Source of the DNA: Gemmatimonadota bacterium
Lineage (GTDB): Bacteria > Gemmatimonadota > Gemmatimonadetes > Longimicrobiales > Gaopeijiaceae
Assembly (NCBI GenBank): GCA_028873815.1
Contig: JAPPNN010000087.1
Span: forward strand, 1 to 64,000
Direction of reading: 5' to 3'
Length of the DNA: 64,000 bases
Notes under the pieces: model-generated
Databases searched by the model: none
Told to the model about the DNA's origin: nothing
The model's input: only the letters and a program-made list of their open reading frames with translations
Translations under genes and position numbers: made by a program
Shown: positions 27,976 to 36,895 of the stretch, piece by piece
How the letters are laid out: every line of letters begins with the position of its first letter
Position numbering within the stretch: the stretch's first letter is position 1

Positions 27976-28767
27976 CTACCTGGACCTTGCCGTCAACTCG
28001 GCCTCGAACGCCTGCATCTCTCCGCGCAGGATCTGCAGTTGATTATACAATGGCCGGTACATCAGGTTCCCGGGGCGCGCCCCCGCCATGCCCTCACTGG
28101 CCGCTCCTTGCTGAGCGGCCTCGGCGCCCGCGCCATGGCCCTCGCCGCCACGCTCACCGCGGCCCTCGCGGCCCTCGCCGCGACCTTCGCCGCCCTCCTC
28201 ACCACCGCTCCCATGGCCCTGCTCGACACCGGCCTCGGGGTGGCTGACCCACGAACTGAACGCGTTTCCGAACGCGCCGAGCTCGACCGGAATCGTCTGG
28301 CCGGGGCGAAGGTCGATGCGCTTTGCGGGACCGAGCTCCGTACCGTTGTCCAGGTGGATCTCGACTCGCACCTGTGACAGGGTGCTCCCGGTGGTGTTCG
28401 TCACCGAGCCCGCAAAGACCTGCGTGGCGGGGTTGAACTGAAGGACCAGGCGCGCCCCGTTGTCGAACAGCCTGTTCTGCCTGGTCATCTTCGAGATGTA
28501 GTCCCCGCCTTCATTCCCCTCCCGGCTTTCGCGCCGGCTGACCTGCGGCTGGGCCGGCCGGGCACCGAGTCCCGCGCTGACGCGGGCCTCGCGCAGGTCG
28601 GCACGCGCCTGCTTCACGAGTTCGAAAAGCAAATTGGCGTCGGTAACGCTCTGGGTGGCCTGCTGCTGTTCCACGGGGGGCGGGACGGCCTCCCCATCGC
28701 TCGTGAGTGCCACGGCGCCGGTAACCGCGCCGCCGAATGCAAGCAGGGATACGATTGCGATCTTCAT
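27976..28767 (-). CDS. exported protein with FxLYD-like domain, BlaI-controlled
   Basis: 263 residues. A signal peptide (MKIAIVSLLAFGGAVTGAVALTS) precedes a coiled helical segment, then an FxLYD-like beta domain (ARLVLQFNPATQVFAGSV, TNTTGSTLSQVRVEIHLDNG, LRPGQTIPVELG), a Gly/Glu/Arg/His-rich low-complexity stretch of about 45 residues, and a C-terminal helix. AAGGAG lies 8 bases upstream of the ATG. It is the first gene of the blaI-M56 operon, 31 bases before blaI, and so is the likely main target of that regulator. Function unknown; it may sense or bind metal or envelope damage through the His/Glu-rich part, but this is a guess. Confidence 0.75.
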   Translation of the reverse strand: MKIAIVSLLAFGGAVTGAVALTSDGEAVPPPVEQQQATQSVTDANLLFELVKQARADLREARVSAGLGARPAQPQVSRRESREGNEGGDYISKMTRQNRLFDNGARLVLQFNPATQVFAGSVTNTTGSTLSQVRVEIHLDNGTELGPAKRIDLRPGQTIPVELGAFGNAFSSWVSHPEAGVEQGHGSGGEEGGEGRGEGREGRGERGGEGHGAGAEAAQQGAASEGMAGARPGNLMYRPLYNQLQILRGEMQAFEAELTARSR

Positions 28768-28827
28768 CGTTTGACTCCTTTCCGGAGTTGGGTAGTCGCC
28801 GTGTCGCCCGCAACGGGCCGCAGAGAT

Positions 28828-28859
28828 GACTACTATGATAGTTGACTATAACAGTAGTC
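28828..28859. promoter_or_regulatory. BlaI-type operator palindrome
   Basis: A 32-bp palindrome: GACTACT (28828-28834), centre ATAGT-TG-ACTAT, AGTAGTC (28853-28859). The 15-bp arms match except at two positions. It lies 61 bases upstream of the first gene of the minus-strand operon. The GACTACT/ATAGT pattern fits sites of BlaI-type winged-helix repressors, and such a gene is in the operon. TATCAT or TATAGT inside it could be the -10 box. Confidence 0.75.
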
Positions 28860-28962
28860 TATGCGGAATGGAAGTCAAGTGCAAGGGCAGGGGGGCAGGC
28901 GGAGGGCGTCCAGCGCGCGTTCACGCCGCTGGCGCGGGACACTGATCAACAGCCGCTGGGTG

Positions 28963-29976
28963 TCAGCTCACATACTCCCTGAGCGTCGCGACCTGGTCGT
29001 GGTCGCCCAGTACGATCAGGTCGTCGCCGGCGCTGAGCCGCATTTCGGCCTTGGGGTTGAACAGGATGTCCTTGCCGGTGTCGCCCTGCTTGCTGACCGC
29101 GATCACCACGAGCCCCGTCCGTTCCGGAATCCGCGCCTCCTGCAGCGTCTGTCCCAGGATCTTCGACCGCCCGCCCACGGTGGCTTGGTCGATGTGGCGC
29201 GAAAGGTGAACCCCGGTGGAGGTCACGTCGAGGAATGAGGCGACGGACGGACGGGTGAGCAGCGAGGCGACCCACACCGCGCCGGTCACGTTCGGGCTCA
29301 CCACGTGGTCGGCGCCGGCCTGGTACATCTTCGCCGTGGCCGACTGCCCTTCGGCCCGCGCGATGACCACCAGCTTCGAATTCAGGTGACGGGCCGACAG
29401 ACAGACGAAGAGGTTGTCCGCGTCGGCCGAAAGGCAGGTGACCAGCCCCATGGCCGTATCGATGCCCGCCCGCCGCAGCACCCGGTCCTCGGCTGCGTCG
29501 TCGTCGATGATCAACACGTCGGGATCGACGTTGCGCAGGGCCTCGCCCGCCTCGGGGTCCCTCTCGATCACGACGTACTCCTTGTTCGCGCCGATCAGCT
29601 CCACGATGACCTGAGTCCCCATCCTCCCGCCGCCACACACGATCACATGGTCCTTCATGCGACGAATCCTCTTCATGGTTGCACGCTTCCTGTAGGTGTT
29701 GCGGAGGTCCATCCTTACCATCGACGTCGTGATCAGCGCGAACCACGCCGCCAGGCCCGTGAGGCCGCCGACCAGCATGAACACCGTCCAGTAGCGCCCC
29801 GTCTGGGTCAGCGGATGCACCTCGTGGTAGCCGACGGCGGTGATCGTGATGATCGTCATGTAGAAGGAATCGGCCCAGCTCCACCCCTCGATCCAGGCGT
29901 AGCCGACGGTCCCGACCACGACCAGCGCCAGGAAGAAGGCCACGACCATCGCGACCTGGGAACCGCGAAAGATCAC
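28963..29976 (-). CDS. two-TM potassium channel with RCK domains
   Basis: 337 residues: TM1 (MVVAFFLALVVVGTVGYAWI), pore loop, TM2 (WTVFMLVGGLTGLAAWFALITT), then a TrkA-N/RCK nucleotide-binding domain (HVIVCGGGRMGTQVIVEL, VVIERDPE, VLIIDDDAAED) and a TrkA-C domain (about 250-337). This is the MthK-like plan. The selectivity filter reads TITAVGYHEV instead of TVGYGD, keeping VGY but not the following GD. The GTG start overlaps the TGA of the upstream serine hydrolase gene. Confidence 0.88.
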   Translation of the reverse strand: MIFRGSQVAMVVAFFLALVVVGTVGYAWIEGWSWADSFYMTIITITAVGYHEVHPLTQTGRYWTVFMLVGGLTGLAAWFALITTSMVRMDLRNTYRKRATMKRIRRMKDHVIVCGGGRMGTQVIVELIGANKEYVVIERDPEAGEALRNVDPDVLIIDDDAAEDRVLRRAGIDTAMGLVTCLSADADNLFVCLSARHLNSKLVVIARAEGQSATAKMYQAGADHVVSPNVTGAVWVASLLTRPSVASFLDVTSTGVHLSRHIDQATVGGRSKILGQTLQEARIPERTGLVVIAVSKQGDTGKDILFNPKAEMRLSAGDDLIVLGDHDQVATLREYVS

Positions 29977-31433
29977 GGCTGGCGCTCGAAGATCAGATCG
30001 CGCACCCGCACGCCCGTCACAGTGAAGCCGCTTACCTGTCCCGCCGCGTCACGCTCGAAGCGCACCTCGGGCAGGAACCACTGGTCGCCCGTGAATTCGT
30101 CCTCACCGGTGGGCATGAGCACGCTCGGGTCGTTGCGCCAGTGGCTGGCGACGAGACGTCCTTCTGCGTCGACCTCCAGGTCGTAGGTGCTGTCCAGCTC
30201 CGGACTGCGGTAGCTGCCTTCGTACTCCCGCAGCTGTTCGGCCGTCAGGGTGGGGCCCTCGGCGTCGGGCTCGGGCGCTGGGGCTTCCGGCGCCTCCGCC
30301 ATGAGGTCGCCGATGTAGACCTCCGCCACCCTGCGCGCGCGCCCGGCGGGATCACAGTCCGAGACGTTGCAGAAGACGGCGATCGAGAGATTCTGCTCCG
30401 GGAAGCGCACGAAGTTGGTGCGGTAGCCCACCCACGAGCCCCCGTGGCCGAAGGTCGGCAGCCCGCGGTAGTCCCCGACCGACAGCCCGTGCGCATAGTC
30501 GAGCGTGTCGCCGCCGGTCAGCACGCCCGGCTGCACCATCGTGCGCAGCATCTCCTCGCCGCCCACCTGTGCCGTTTCGTAGTTGCGCATCCAGCGGATG
30601 AAGTCGTCGATCGAGGTGTGCAGCGACGAGGAGGCGAGCGCCGTGAGCTGGTTCGGCATCCGCTGAAAGCCCTCGCCCGCGGCTTCGCCCTCGCCCAGGC
30701 CCTCGGCCAGGCCCATCGGCGCGTACGACTCCGCCCGTCCGGGCACGATCTCCAGGTAGTCGTCCGAGAAATGCGTCCGCGTCATTCCCAGCGGCCCGAA
30801 GATGCGCGACTCGGTGTACTCGCGAAACGTCATCCCCGACTGCACCTCGATCACGCGCGCCAGCAGGTTGTACGCGGTGTTCGAATACGCGTACTCGGAG
30901 TTCGGCGCAAAGTTGATCGCCTGCTGGTGATAAAGCATGCGCAGGATCTTCTCGAACGAGATCACGTCCGTGAAGCCGATCCCCCCGAGCGCCATCGTGT
31001 GCGGCCAGTCCCGGATCCCGCTCGTGTGATGGATCAGCTGCCGCGCCGTGATGGGCACACCGAAGTCGGGCAGCTCGGGCACGTATCCGCGCACATCGGC
31101 GTCCAGGTCAAGGTTGCCTTCGGATTCGAGGAGGAGAGCGGCGATGGCCCCGAATTGCTTGGATATCGACGCGATGTCGAAAACCGTTCCCGGGGTGATG
31201 GGAATGCCGTGATCCATATGCGCGGTGCCGTAACCCGCGCGGTGCACCACTTCGCCGCCCATCACGACCCCCACGGCCGCGCCGGGACGGTCGCCTTCCA
31301 GGTCCGCGAAGATGGCGTCGATTCTGGGATCGGTGGGACCGTCCGAGGGGCTCGGTTGTGGCGCGCAGCCGGCGAGCAAGGCGGCCGGGAACGCGGCCAG
31401 GGCGGCCGTCGTCACGAGTGGGTTCCGGTTCAT
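29973..31433 (-). CDS. lipoprotein serine hydrolase (AmpC/CubicO type)
   Basis: 486 residues, ATG 31433. Lipobox ALLAGC puts the lipidated Cys at 23, so it is membrane-anchored and periplasmic. Class C beta-lactamase-like catalytic motifs: SxxK as SISK (89-92), YxN as YSN in YAYSNTAYN, and HxG as GHGGSWVG. A C-terminal lipocalin-like domain of about 100 residues (LTAEQLREYEGSYRSPELDSTY) is typical of the DUF3471-containing subgroup. Likely acts on D-amino acid peptides or esters; beta-lactam hydrolysis is not implied. It is coupled to the K+ channel gene by a 4-base overlap. Confidence 0.87.
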   Translation of the reverse strand: MNRNPLVTTAALAAFPAALLAGCAPQPSPSDGPTDPRIDAIFADLEGDRPGAAVGVVMGGEVVHRAGYGTAHMDHGIPITPGTVFDIASISKQFGAIAALLLESEGNLDLDADVRGYVPELPDFGVPITARQLIHHTSGIRDWPHTMALGGIGFTDVISFEKILRMLYHQQAINFAPNSEYAYSNTAYNLLARVIEVQSGMTFREYTESRIFGPLGMTRTHFSDDYLEIVPGRAESYAPMGLAEGLGEGEAAGEGFQRMPNQLTALASSSLHTSIDDFIRWMRNYETAQVGGEEMLRTMVQPGVLTGGDTLDYAHGLSVGDYRGLPTFGHGGSWVGYRTNFVRFPEQNLSIAVFCNVSDCDPAGRARRVAEVYIGDLMAEAPEAPAPEPDAEGPTLTAEQLREYEGSYRSPELDSTYDLEVDAEGRLVASHWRNDPSVLMPTGEDEFTGDQWFLPEVRFERDAAGQVSGFTVTGVRVRDLIFERQP

Positions 31434-31540
31434 GATTCGGACTCCTGCAGGTCGAGGGATGTGGACACAGTTGCCACGGTGGCGCGAGCCTGCGACGATT
31501 GCAATAGGACTCGCGTTCCCCCGGAGGCCCGAAAGCGCCC

Positions 31541-33832
31541 ATGCCCGGTTTGGCCACCAAGCTGATGAAGCGCCGTGTGCCGCATGTATTGGCAATCTAC
31601 GCGGGCGCGTCGTGGGGCCTGGTCGAGTTCATGGCCTTCGCCGTGGACGAGTTCCTGCTGTCACCCCACTGGACCAGGGTGGTGATGGTCGGCGTGCTTC
31701 TGATCCTCCCGAGCGTGCTCATGCTCGCCTGGTTTCACGGGGCCCCCGGCCGCGACGAGATGGCGAGGGTCGAGAAGGTCGGGATCCCCGCCAACCTGGC
31801 GTTGGCCGCAGTCGTGCTGTGGGCGCTCTTCGGCGGCGAGGATCTGGGTGCCGCCACGACGTCCGTATCGGTGGAGACCGAGGACGGCGAGACCGTGGAG
31901 CGCGTCATCCCCAAGGCGGAGTTCCGGAAACGCACCGCGATCTTCCCGCTCGACCTGGGTCCCGGGCTCGGAGATGACGATGCCTGGCTCGCTTACGCGG
32001 TGCCGGTGGCGCTGCTCTACGACCTCATGCCGGACGACTTCTTCGAACCGGTCACGTTCCAGTCGTTCGGGTACCGGCTTTCGGGCCTCGGATTCCCAAG
32101 TTTGCTGGGCGTGCCGCTGGCGTTGAAGCGCGAGATCTCCGAGGAGCTTCATGTCGAATTCATGTCGACGGGTCTCATCAACAGGACCGGCGACCAGTAC
32201 CGCGTGGAGCTGGCGGTGTACGAGGTCGGCACCGGCGCGTTGGCCGGCGAGACTGCCCGTGAGGGACCCGACGTCCTTGCGCTCGTCGACCAGTTGTCGG
32301 TGGACGCCAAGGGAGTATTGGAGATCCCGGCCCGCGGCGGTATCGAAGACCTGCCCGCCCGCGAACGGCTGACCGCGAACGCGGCCGCAATGGAGGAGTT
32401 CGGACGCGGGTTTGCGAAGATCGTCGTGGAGGGGGATCTCCCCGCGTCGCTGCAACATGTCGACGCGGCCACGACCCTGGACCCCACGTTTGCCGTCGCA
32501 CAGCACCTGCACTCGAGTTTGCTCCTGAACGACAACCGGCCGCGCGAGGCCGTGGCCCCGTTGCAGGCGGCGCTGGACCACCTGTACCGGTTTCCGGAAC
32601 GCGTGCGCTTCCAGGTGAAGTCCGACTACTACTTCGCGACGCAACAGACCGACAAGGCCTGGGGCGTCCTGGGAATGTGGGTCGAACTCTACCCCGAGGA
32701 CCTGCTGGCCCTGCGCAACTATGTGTTTGTGCAGCGCATGCGCGGTGACTGGACCGGGCTGCTCGAGACGCTGGGCACGATGTACCGCCTTAGTCCCGAG
32801 GATGCGGATCTCCTCAAGGAGATGGCCGAAGCACACCTCGAACTCGGAGGCACCGATCAGGCGCTTGCGCTGCTTGCAGAGTATATCGAGCAGTTTCCCG
32901 AGGACCACTCGGGGCTATTGGAGCTCGCACAGGTCCACCGGCGGCGGGGAGAGCACGACGTGGCGCGCGACTACGTGGAACGCGCGACCATCCTTCGGCC
33001 CCGGCTTTCCGCCACCGCCGCCGCACTCGCGTCGCTGGATGTGGACGCCGGACGGTTCGAGGATGCGCGCGAGGGCTACGAGCGGGCGATGGAGCTTGCA
33101 CGCACGCCGGTCCAGCGGGCAGCCGTCCTGACGGGCCTCAAGCGCTACCACGGCATGCGCGGCGAGGCCGGGAACACCGTTGTGGCCGTGAACCGATGGG
33201 TGGAAGAGGCTTCGAGGTACACGACGCCGATCAGCATCGTGCAGAGCCGCTTCTACGACATTCCCCTTCTCTTCGGCGTTGGCCGCCACGAGGAGGCGGT
33301 CGCCCTCTTCGAGGAGCTCAGGACCCAGGTGGAACCCCCGCTCAGCGACTACTTCGTCCCTCATCTGGCGATTCATGTGCTGCTGGAGACGGAAGGCGCC
33401 GAGGCCGCCCGGGAAGCGCACGGCCGGGCGGTCGAAGTGGCGAACGCCCGCCAATTCGGCGCTCTACTGCCGCTCCTCGAGGGAGACCTGGGCAGAATCC
33501 ACGAGCGCGCCGGCGACTACGATGCGGCCTTCGAAAGCTACGCGAAGGCGATGAAGCTCAACCCCGGACGCACCCACCACCGCGACGCCGGACGCGTGCT
33601 CAGGAAGGCCGGCAGACTGGATGAGGCCGAGTCCGAACTGCGTGCGTCCCTCCGCCTCGTGCCCGGACATCCGCGCACGCACTTCGAGATGGCGCTTCTT
33701 CTGGAGGCACAGGTCAACATCCCGGGCGCCCTGGAGCACCTGCGGCGCGCGCTCGAGGGCTGGGCGACCGCCGACGATGCCTTCGAACCCGCGCAGCGGG
33801 CCCGCGCGAAGCTGGCCGAACTGGAGGGCTAG
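31541..33832 (+). CDS. membrane-anchored TPR protein
   Basis: 763 residues. Two N-terminal membrane helices (VLAIYAGASWGLVEFMAFAV region and WTRVVMVGVLLILPSVLMLAW), a third hydrophobic segment near residue 90, a roughly 200-residue periplasmic region (RTAIFPLDLGPGLGDDDAWL), then about 12 TPR-like repeats to the end (e.g. YAKAMKLNPGRTHHRDAGRV, LRASLRLVPGHPRTHFEMAL). Similar N-termini occur in Gemmatimonadota proteins fused to kinase or cyclase domains, but no such domain is present. It probably scaffolds a complex. Divergent from the serine hydrolase gene. Repeat copy C begins at its TAG. Confidence 0.75.
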   Translation: MPGLATKLMKRRVPHVLAIYAGASWGLVEFMAFAVDEFLLSPHWTRVVMVGVLLILPSVLMLAWFHGAPGRDEMARVEKVGIPANLALAAVVLWALFGGEDLGAATTSVSVETEDGETVERVIPKAEFRKRTAIFPLDLGPGLGDDDAWLAYAVPVALLYDLMPDDFFEPVTFQSFGYRLSGLGFPSLLGVPLALKREISEELHVEFMSTGLINRTGDQYRVELAVYEVGTGALAGETAREGPDVLALVDQLSVDAKGVLEIPARGGIEDLPARERLTANAAAMEEFGRGFAKIVVEGDLPASLQHVDAATTLDPTFAVAQHLHSSLLLNDNRPREAVAPLQAALDHLYRFPERVRFQVKSDYYFATQQTDKAWGVLGMWVELYPEDLLALRNYVFVQRMRGDWTGLLETLGTMYRLSPEDADLLKEMAEAHLELGGTDQALALLAEYIEQFPEDHSGLLELAQVHRRRGEHDVARDYVERATILRPRLSATAAALASLDVDAGRFEDAREGYERAMELARTPVQRAAVLTGLKRYHGMRGEAGNTVVAVNRWVEEASRYTTPISIVQSRFYDIPLLFGVGRHEEAVALFEELRTQVEPPLSDYFVPHLAIHVLLETEGAEAAREAHGRAVEVANARQFGALLPLLEGDLGRIHERAGDYDAAFESYAKAMKLNPGRTHHRDAGRVLRKAGRLDEAESELRASLRLVPGHPRTHFEMALLLEAQVNIPGALEHLRRALEGWATADDAFEPAQRARAKLAELEG

Positions 33833-33879
33833 CGGTCTGCGGATAAAGCCGCTCGAGCACCGAGAGCGGCGATGCGCCG
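33829..33879 (+). repeat. 3'-end hairpin repeat, copy C
   Basis: Third copy, plus strand, starting at the TPR gene's TAG: CGGTCTGCGGATAAAGCCGC, then TCGAGC, ACCGAGA, GCGGCGATGCGCC. Hairpin arms GCCGCTC (33848-33854) and GAGCGGC (33864-33870) pair perfectly around a 9-base loop. Where copy A has a T-G pair, this copy has T-A. Confidence 0.7.
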
Positions 33880-33969
33880 GACGGGCGCTCGCGCCTGCGA
33901 ACCCTTCACCAGCCGGAAACGGACGATATAGTCGACCTCGAATTCGTCCTGCTCGGTGGCCTGCTGGTT

Positions 33970-34016
33970 TTGTCGTCTTACGACAATTTCGGACAAAGAT
34001 GCGACAAAAACGGACA
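33970..34016 (+). promoter_or_regulatory. helically phased GACAA repeat array
   Basis: GACAA/GACA occurs at 33982, 33992, 34003 and 34013, that is every 10-11 bp on one face of the helix, plus an inverted TTGTCGT (33970-33976) forming a palindrome with ACGACAA (33980-33986). It lies 42-88 bases upstream of the TonB receptor start. Direct repeats with an 11-bp period are typical of OmpR/PhoB-type regulator sites; the regulator here is unknown. Confidence 0.55.
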
Positions 34017-34057
34017 TTTGCGATATTGGAAACGCAACAAAGCGGAAGACTGACCCT

Positions 34058-36880
34058 ATGACGGACTTTGCCGGGAACGCGAACAGAGCCCACATGTCCC
34101 AACACACCCTTGCCACCGGATTGAGCCTCGTGCTCGCTCTGTTTTTCCTCACCCCAAACTCCGCCGTGGCACAGGCCGGCCTGGAGGGCACGGTTCGTCA
34201 CGCGGCCACCAGCGCGCCGCTCGCGGGTGTACAGGTCAGTCTCCCGGCGCTGAGCCTGGGTGGCCTGACCGATCCGGGCGGCCGCTACGAAGTGCGGGAT
34301 ATCCCGCCAGGCACGCACACCGTCCAGTTCAGCAGAATCGGCTTCGGCACCGAGGTCAGGGAGCTCACGCTGGCCGACGGCCAAATCCTGCAACTGGACC
34401 TGGCGCTTCGCGAAGCTGCAGTCGCACTGGAGGGACTGGTCGCGGTGGGTAGCCGGGCGCGGCCGCGCACCGTCACCCAGTCGGCGGTGCCGATCGACGC
34501 CATTGCCTCACAGGACTTCATCGATCAGGGCGACACGGACCTGAACGACCTGCTGCGGACCGTCATTCCGTCCTTCAACGTCAACCCGCAGGCCGTGGGG
34601 GACGCGGCCCGGATCATCCGGCCCGCCAGTCTGCGCGGACTGGCACCCGACCACACCCTGGTGCTGGTCAACGGCAAGCGCCGCCACCGCGCGGCGGTGA
34701 TCACCTGGATCGGCGGCGGGTTCGCCGATGGCGCGCAGGGGCCGGACATCTCGTCGATACCCGCGATTGCCGTGCGCCAGGCGGAAGTGCTCCGTGACGG
34801 GGCGTCGGCGCAGTACGGCTCCGACGCGATCGCCGGAGTGATGAACTTCACGCTCAAGGACGCGTCTTCCGGCGGAAGCATCGAGTTCCGCACGGGCACG
34901 TTCATGGAGGGCGACGGCGAGTCCTACACGCTGGCGGGCAACATCGGGCTCCCGCTCGGCGAAAACGGCTTCGCCAACCTCAGCGCCGAGTTCGGCGCGT
35001 CCAACCCGACCAGCCGCAGCGTGCAGCGCGACGACGCGGCGGCGCTGATCGCGGCGGGGAACACGCACGTCCGCGACCCGGCGCAGATCTGGGGCGCGCT
35101 CGACGTCGACAACGACCTCAAGCTGTGGGGCAATTTCGGGCACTTCGCCCGCGACGGACTGCAACTCTACGGGCACGCCAACTACTCCACCGAGACGATC
35201 ACCGGCGGCTTCTTCTTCCGCAACCCGAACACGCGTGCCGGCGTGTACAGCCTGGATGGCGGCAAGACGCTGCTGGTGGGCGACGTGCTCGACGCCCGCG
35301 ACGGCGTGCTCGACGGCTCGGCCGGGTGTCCGGTGGTCAACATCACCGACTGGGTCCCGGACCCGGTCGCGCTGGCCCGCGTGTTCGAAGACCCCAACTG
35401 CTTCACCTTCCAGGAACTCTTCCCCGGAGGGTTCACGCCCCAGTTCGGGGGCGACGCAATGGACGCATCGGTCGTGGCGGGGGTCAAGGGACAGACCCGG
35501 GGTGGGCTGCTGTGGGACGCCAGCGTCAGCGCGGGCCGCAACGCGATCGACTTCTTCATCGACAACACGGTGAACGCGTCGCTGGGTCCGGAGTCCCCCT
35601 CGTCCTTCGATCCCGGCATCTACCAGCAATCGGAACTCAACCTCAACGTCGACCTCAACTACGCGTTGAACGACGTGGTCAACGTCGCCGGTGGCGCGGA
35701 GTTCCGCGACGAGCACTTCGAGATCGGACTCGGCGAGGACGCATCGTGGGTGATCGGCCCCTTCGCCGCGCAGGGCTTCAGCTCCGGCTCGAACGGTTTT
35801 CCCGGCTTTAGCGACATCGCGGCGGGGGCATGGCACCGGGTGAACTTCGCCGTGTACGGGGACCTGGAGATGCGTAGCGCCGACGACCGCTGGACTCTCG
35901 GCGCCGCGCTCCGCACCGAGCGCTTCGCGGACTTCGGCACCACGGCGAACGGGAAGCTCGCCGGGCGGCTCGCTCTGGGCGAAGCGCTGGCGGTCCGCGG
36001 CAGCATCAGCAGCGGGTTCAGGGCGCCGACGCCGGGGCAGCAGAACGCCTTCAACGTCACCACCGGGTTCGACCGGACGCTGCGGGAGCTGGTCAACAAC
36101 GGCACGATTCCCTCGACGTCGCGGGTGGCGGAACTGGCGGGTGGCAAGCCGCTCGACTCCGAGAAGTCGGTGAATGCCAGCTTCGGCTTCGTGGTCGACG
36201 CGGGTGCGTTCAGCGTGTCGGCGGATTACTTCCGGATCGCGCTCTCGGACCGCATCGCGCTGAGCCAGGTCTTTTCGCTCGATCCGGCGGACGCCGAGCG
36301 CCTCATCGCGGAGGGGATCACGAGCGCGCGCAACCTGGCCAACTTCCGCTTCTTCACCAACGAGTTCGATACGCGCACGCAGGGCGTGGACGTGGTGGCG
36401 TCGTTCGTGCCCGGCGGCGCGGGGGCTGCGGGCGGGCCGGGCGGGCCGGGCGGCGCACGCGGCACCGAGTTCAGCCTTGCCTTCAACCACACGAATACAA
36501 GGGTGACCCGCTACAATCCACAGGTGCTCGACGACGTGCGCATCCGGCAACTTGAGGACGCGCTGCCCGGCACGCGCTGGATGGCGTCGGCACGGAGGAC
36601 CCTGGCCGGTGTCTCGGCACTCGCGCGGCTGAGCTACTACGCCGGCTGGTTCGATGCGCGCGACGACCGCGCCTATCCCGGCGAGTACCTGGTCGACCTG
36701 GAGGCGTCCTACCCGGTGACCGAGGCGGCGAGCGTCACCATCGGCGCGCAGAATGCGCTCAACCGGTACCCCCAGGAGAACCCCGACGCGGCCACGGTGG
36801 CGGGGAACCGCTACAGCTCACAGACGCCCTTCGGGGCGAGCGGCGGATTCGTGTATGTGAAGGCGGGGTACCGCTGGTAG
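34058..36880 (+). CDS. TonB-dependent receptor with CarboxypepD-like domain
   Basis: 940 residues from ATG 34058. Signal peptide ending NSAVAQ, then an N-terminal carboxypeptidase-regulatory-like fold (LEGTVRHAATSAPLAGVQVS, GRYEVRDIPPGTHTVQFSRIG), a plug domain (SLRGLAPDHTLVLVNGKRRH, VRQAEVLRDGASAQYGSDAIAGVMNF) and a 22-strand barrel ending in FVYVKAGYRW with the aromatic terminal residue. It imports a ligand across the outer membrane with TonB energy; the ligand is unknown. No SusD-like partner lies beside it. ATG 34094 (MSQHTLATGL) is an alternative start. The phased GACAA array is upstream. Confidence 0.88.
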   Translation: MTDFAGNANRAHMSQHTLATGLSLVLALFFLTPNSAVAQAGLEGTVRHAATSAPLAGVQVSLPALSLGGLTDPGGRYEVRDIPPGTHTVQFSRIGFGTEVRELTLADGQILQLDLALREAAVALEGLVAVGSRARPRTVTQSAVPIDAIASQDFIDQGDTDLNDLLRTVIPSFNVNPQAVGDAARIIRPASLRGLAPDHTLVLVNGKRRHRAAVITWIGGGFADGAQGPDISSIPAIAVRQAEVLRDGASAQYGSDAIAGVMNFTLKDASSGGSIEFRTGTFMEGDGESYTLAGNIGLPLGENGFANLSAEFGASNPTSRSVQRDDAAALIAAGNTHVRDPAQIWGALDVDNDLKLWGNFGHFARDGLQLYGHANYSTETITGGFFFRNPNTRAGVYSLDGGKTLLVGDVLDARDGVLDGSAGCPVVNITDWVPDPVALARVFEDPNCFTFQELFPGGFTPQFGGDAMDASVVAGVKGQTRGGLLWDASVSAGRNAIDFFIDNTVNASLGPESPSSFDPGIYQQSELNLNVDLNYALNDVVNVAGGAEFRDEHFEIGLGEDASWVIGPFAAQGFSSGSNGFPGFSDIAAGAWHRVNFAVYGDLEMRSADDRWTLGAALRTERFADFGTTANGKLAGRLALGEALAVRGSISSGFRAPTPGQQNAFNVTTGFDRTLRELVNNGTIPSTSRVAELAGGKPLDSEKSVNASFGFVVDAGAFSVSADYFRIALSDRIALSQVFSLDPADAERLIAEGITSARNLANFRFFTNEFDTRTQGVDVVASFVPGGAGAAGGPGGPGGARGTEFSLAFNHTNTRVTRYNPQVLDDVRIRQLEDALPGTRWMASARRTLAGVSALARLSYYAGWFDARDDRAYPGEYLVDLEASYPVTEAASVTIGAQNALNRYPQENPDAATVAGNRYSSQTPFGASGGFVYVKAGYRW

Positions 36881-36895
36881 GGAGAGCCGCTGGCG

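Noticed and set aside
34508-36550. Minus-strand frame of 680 codons opposite the TonB receptor
   Set aside because: Antisense composition and no motifs; the plus frame has plug and barrel signatures.
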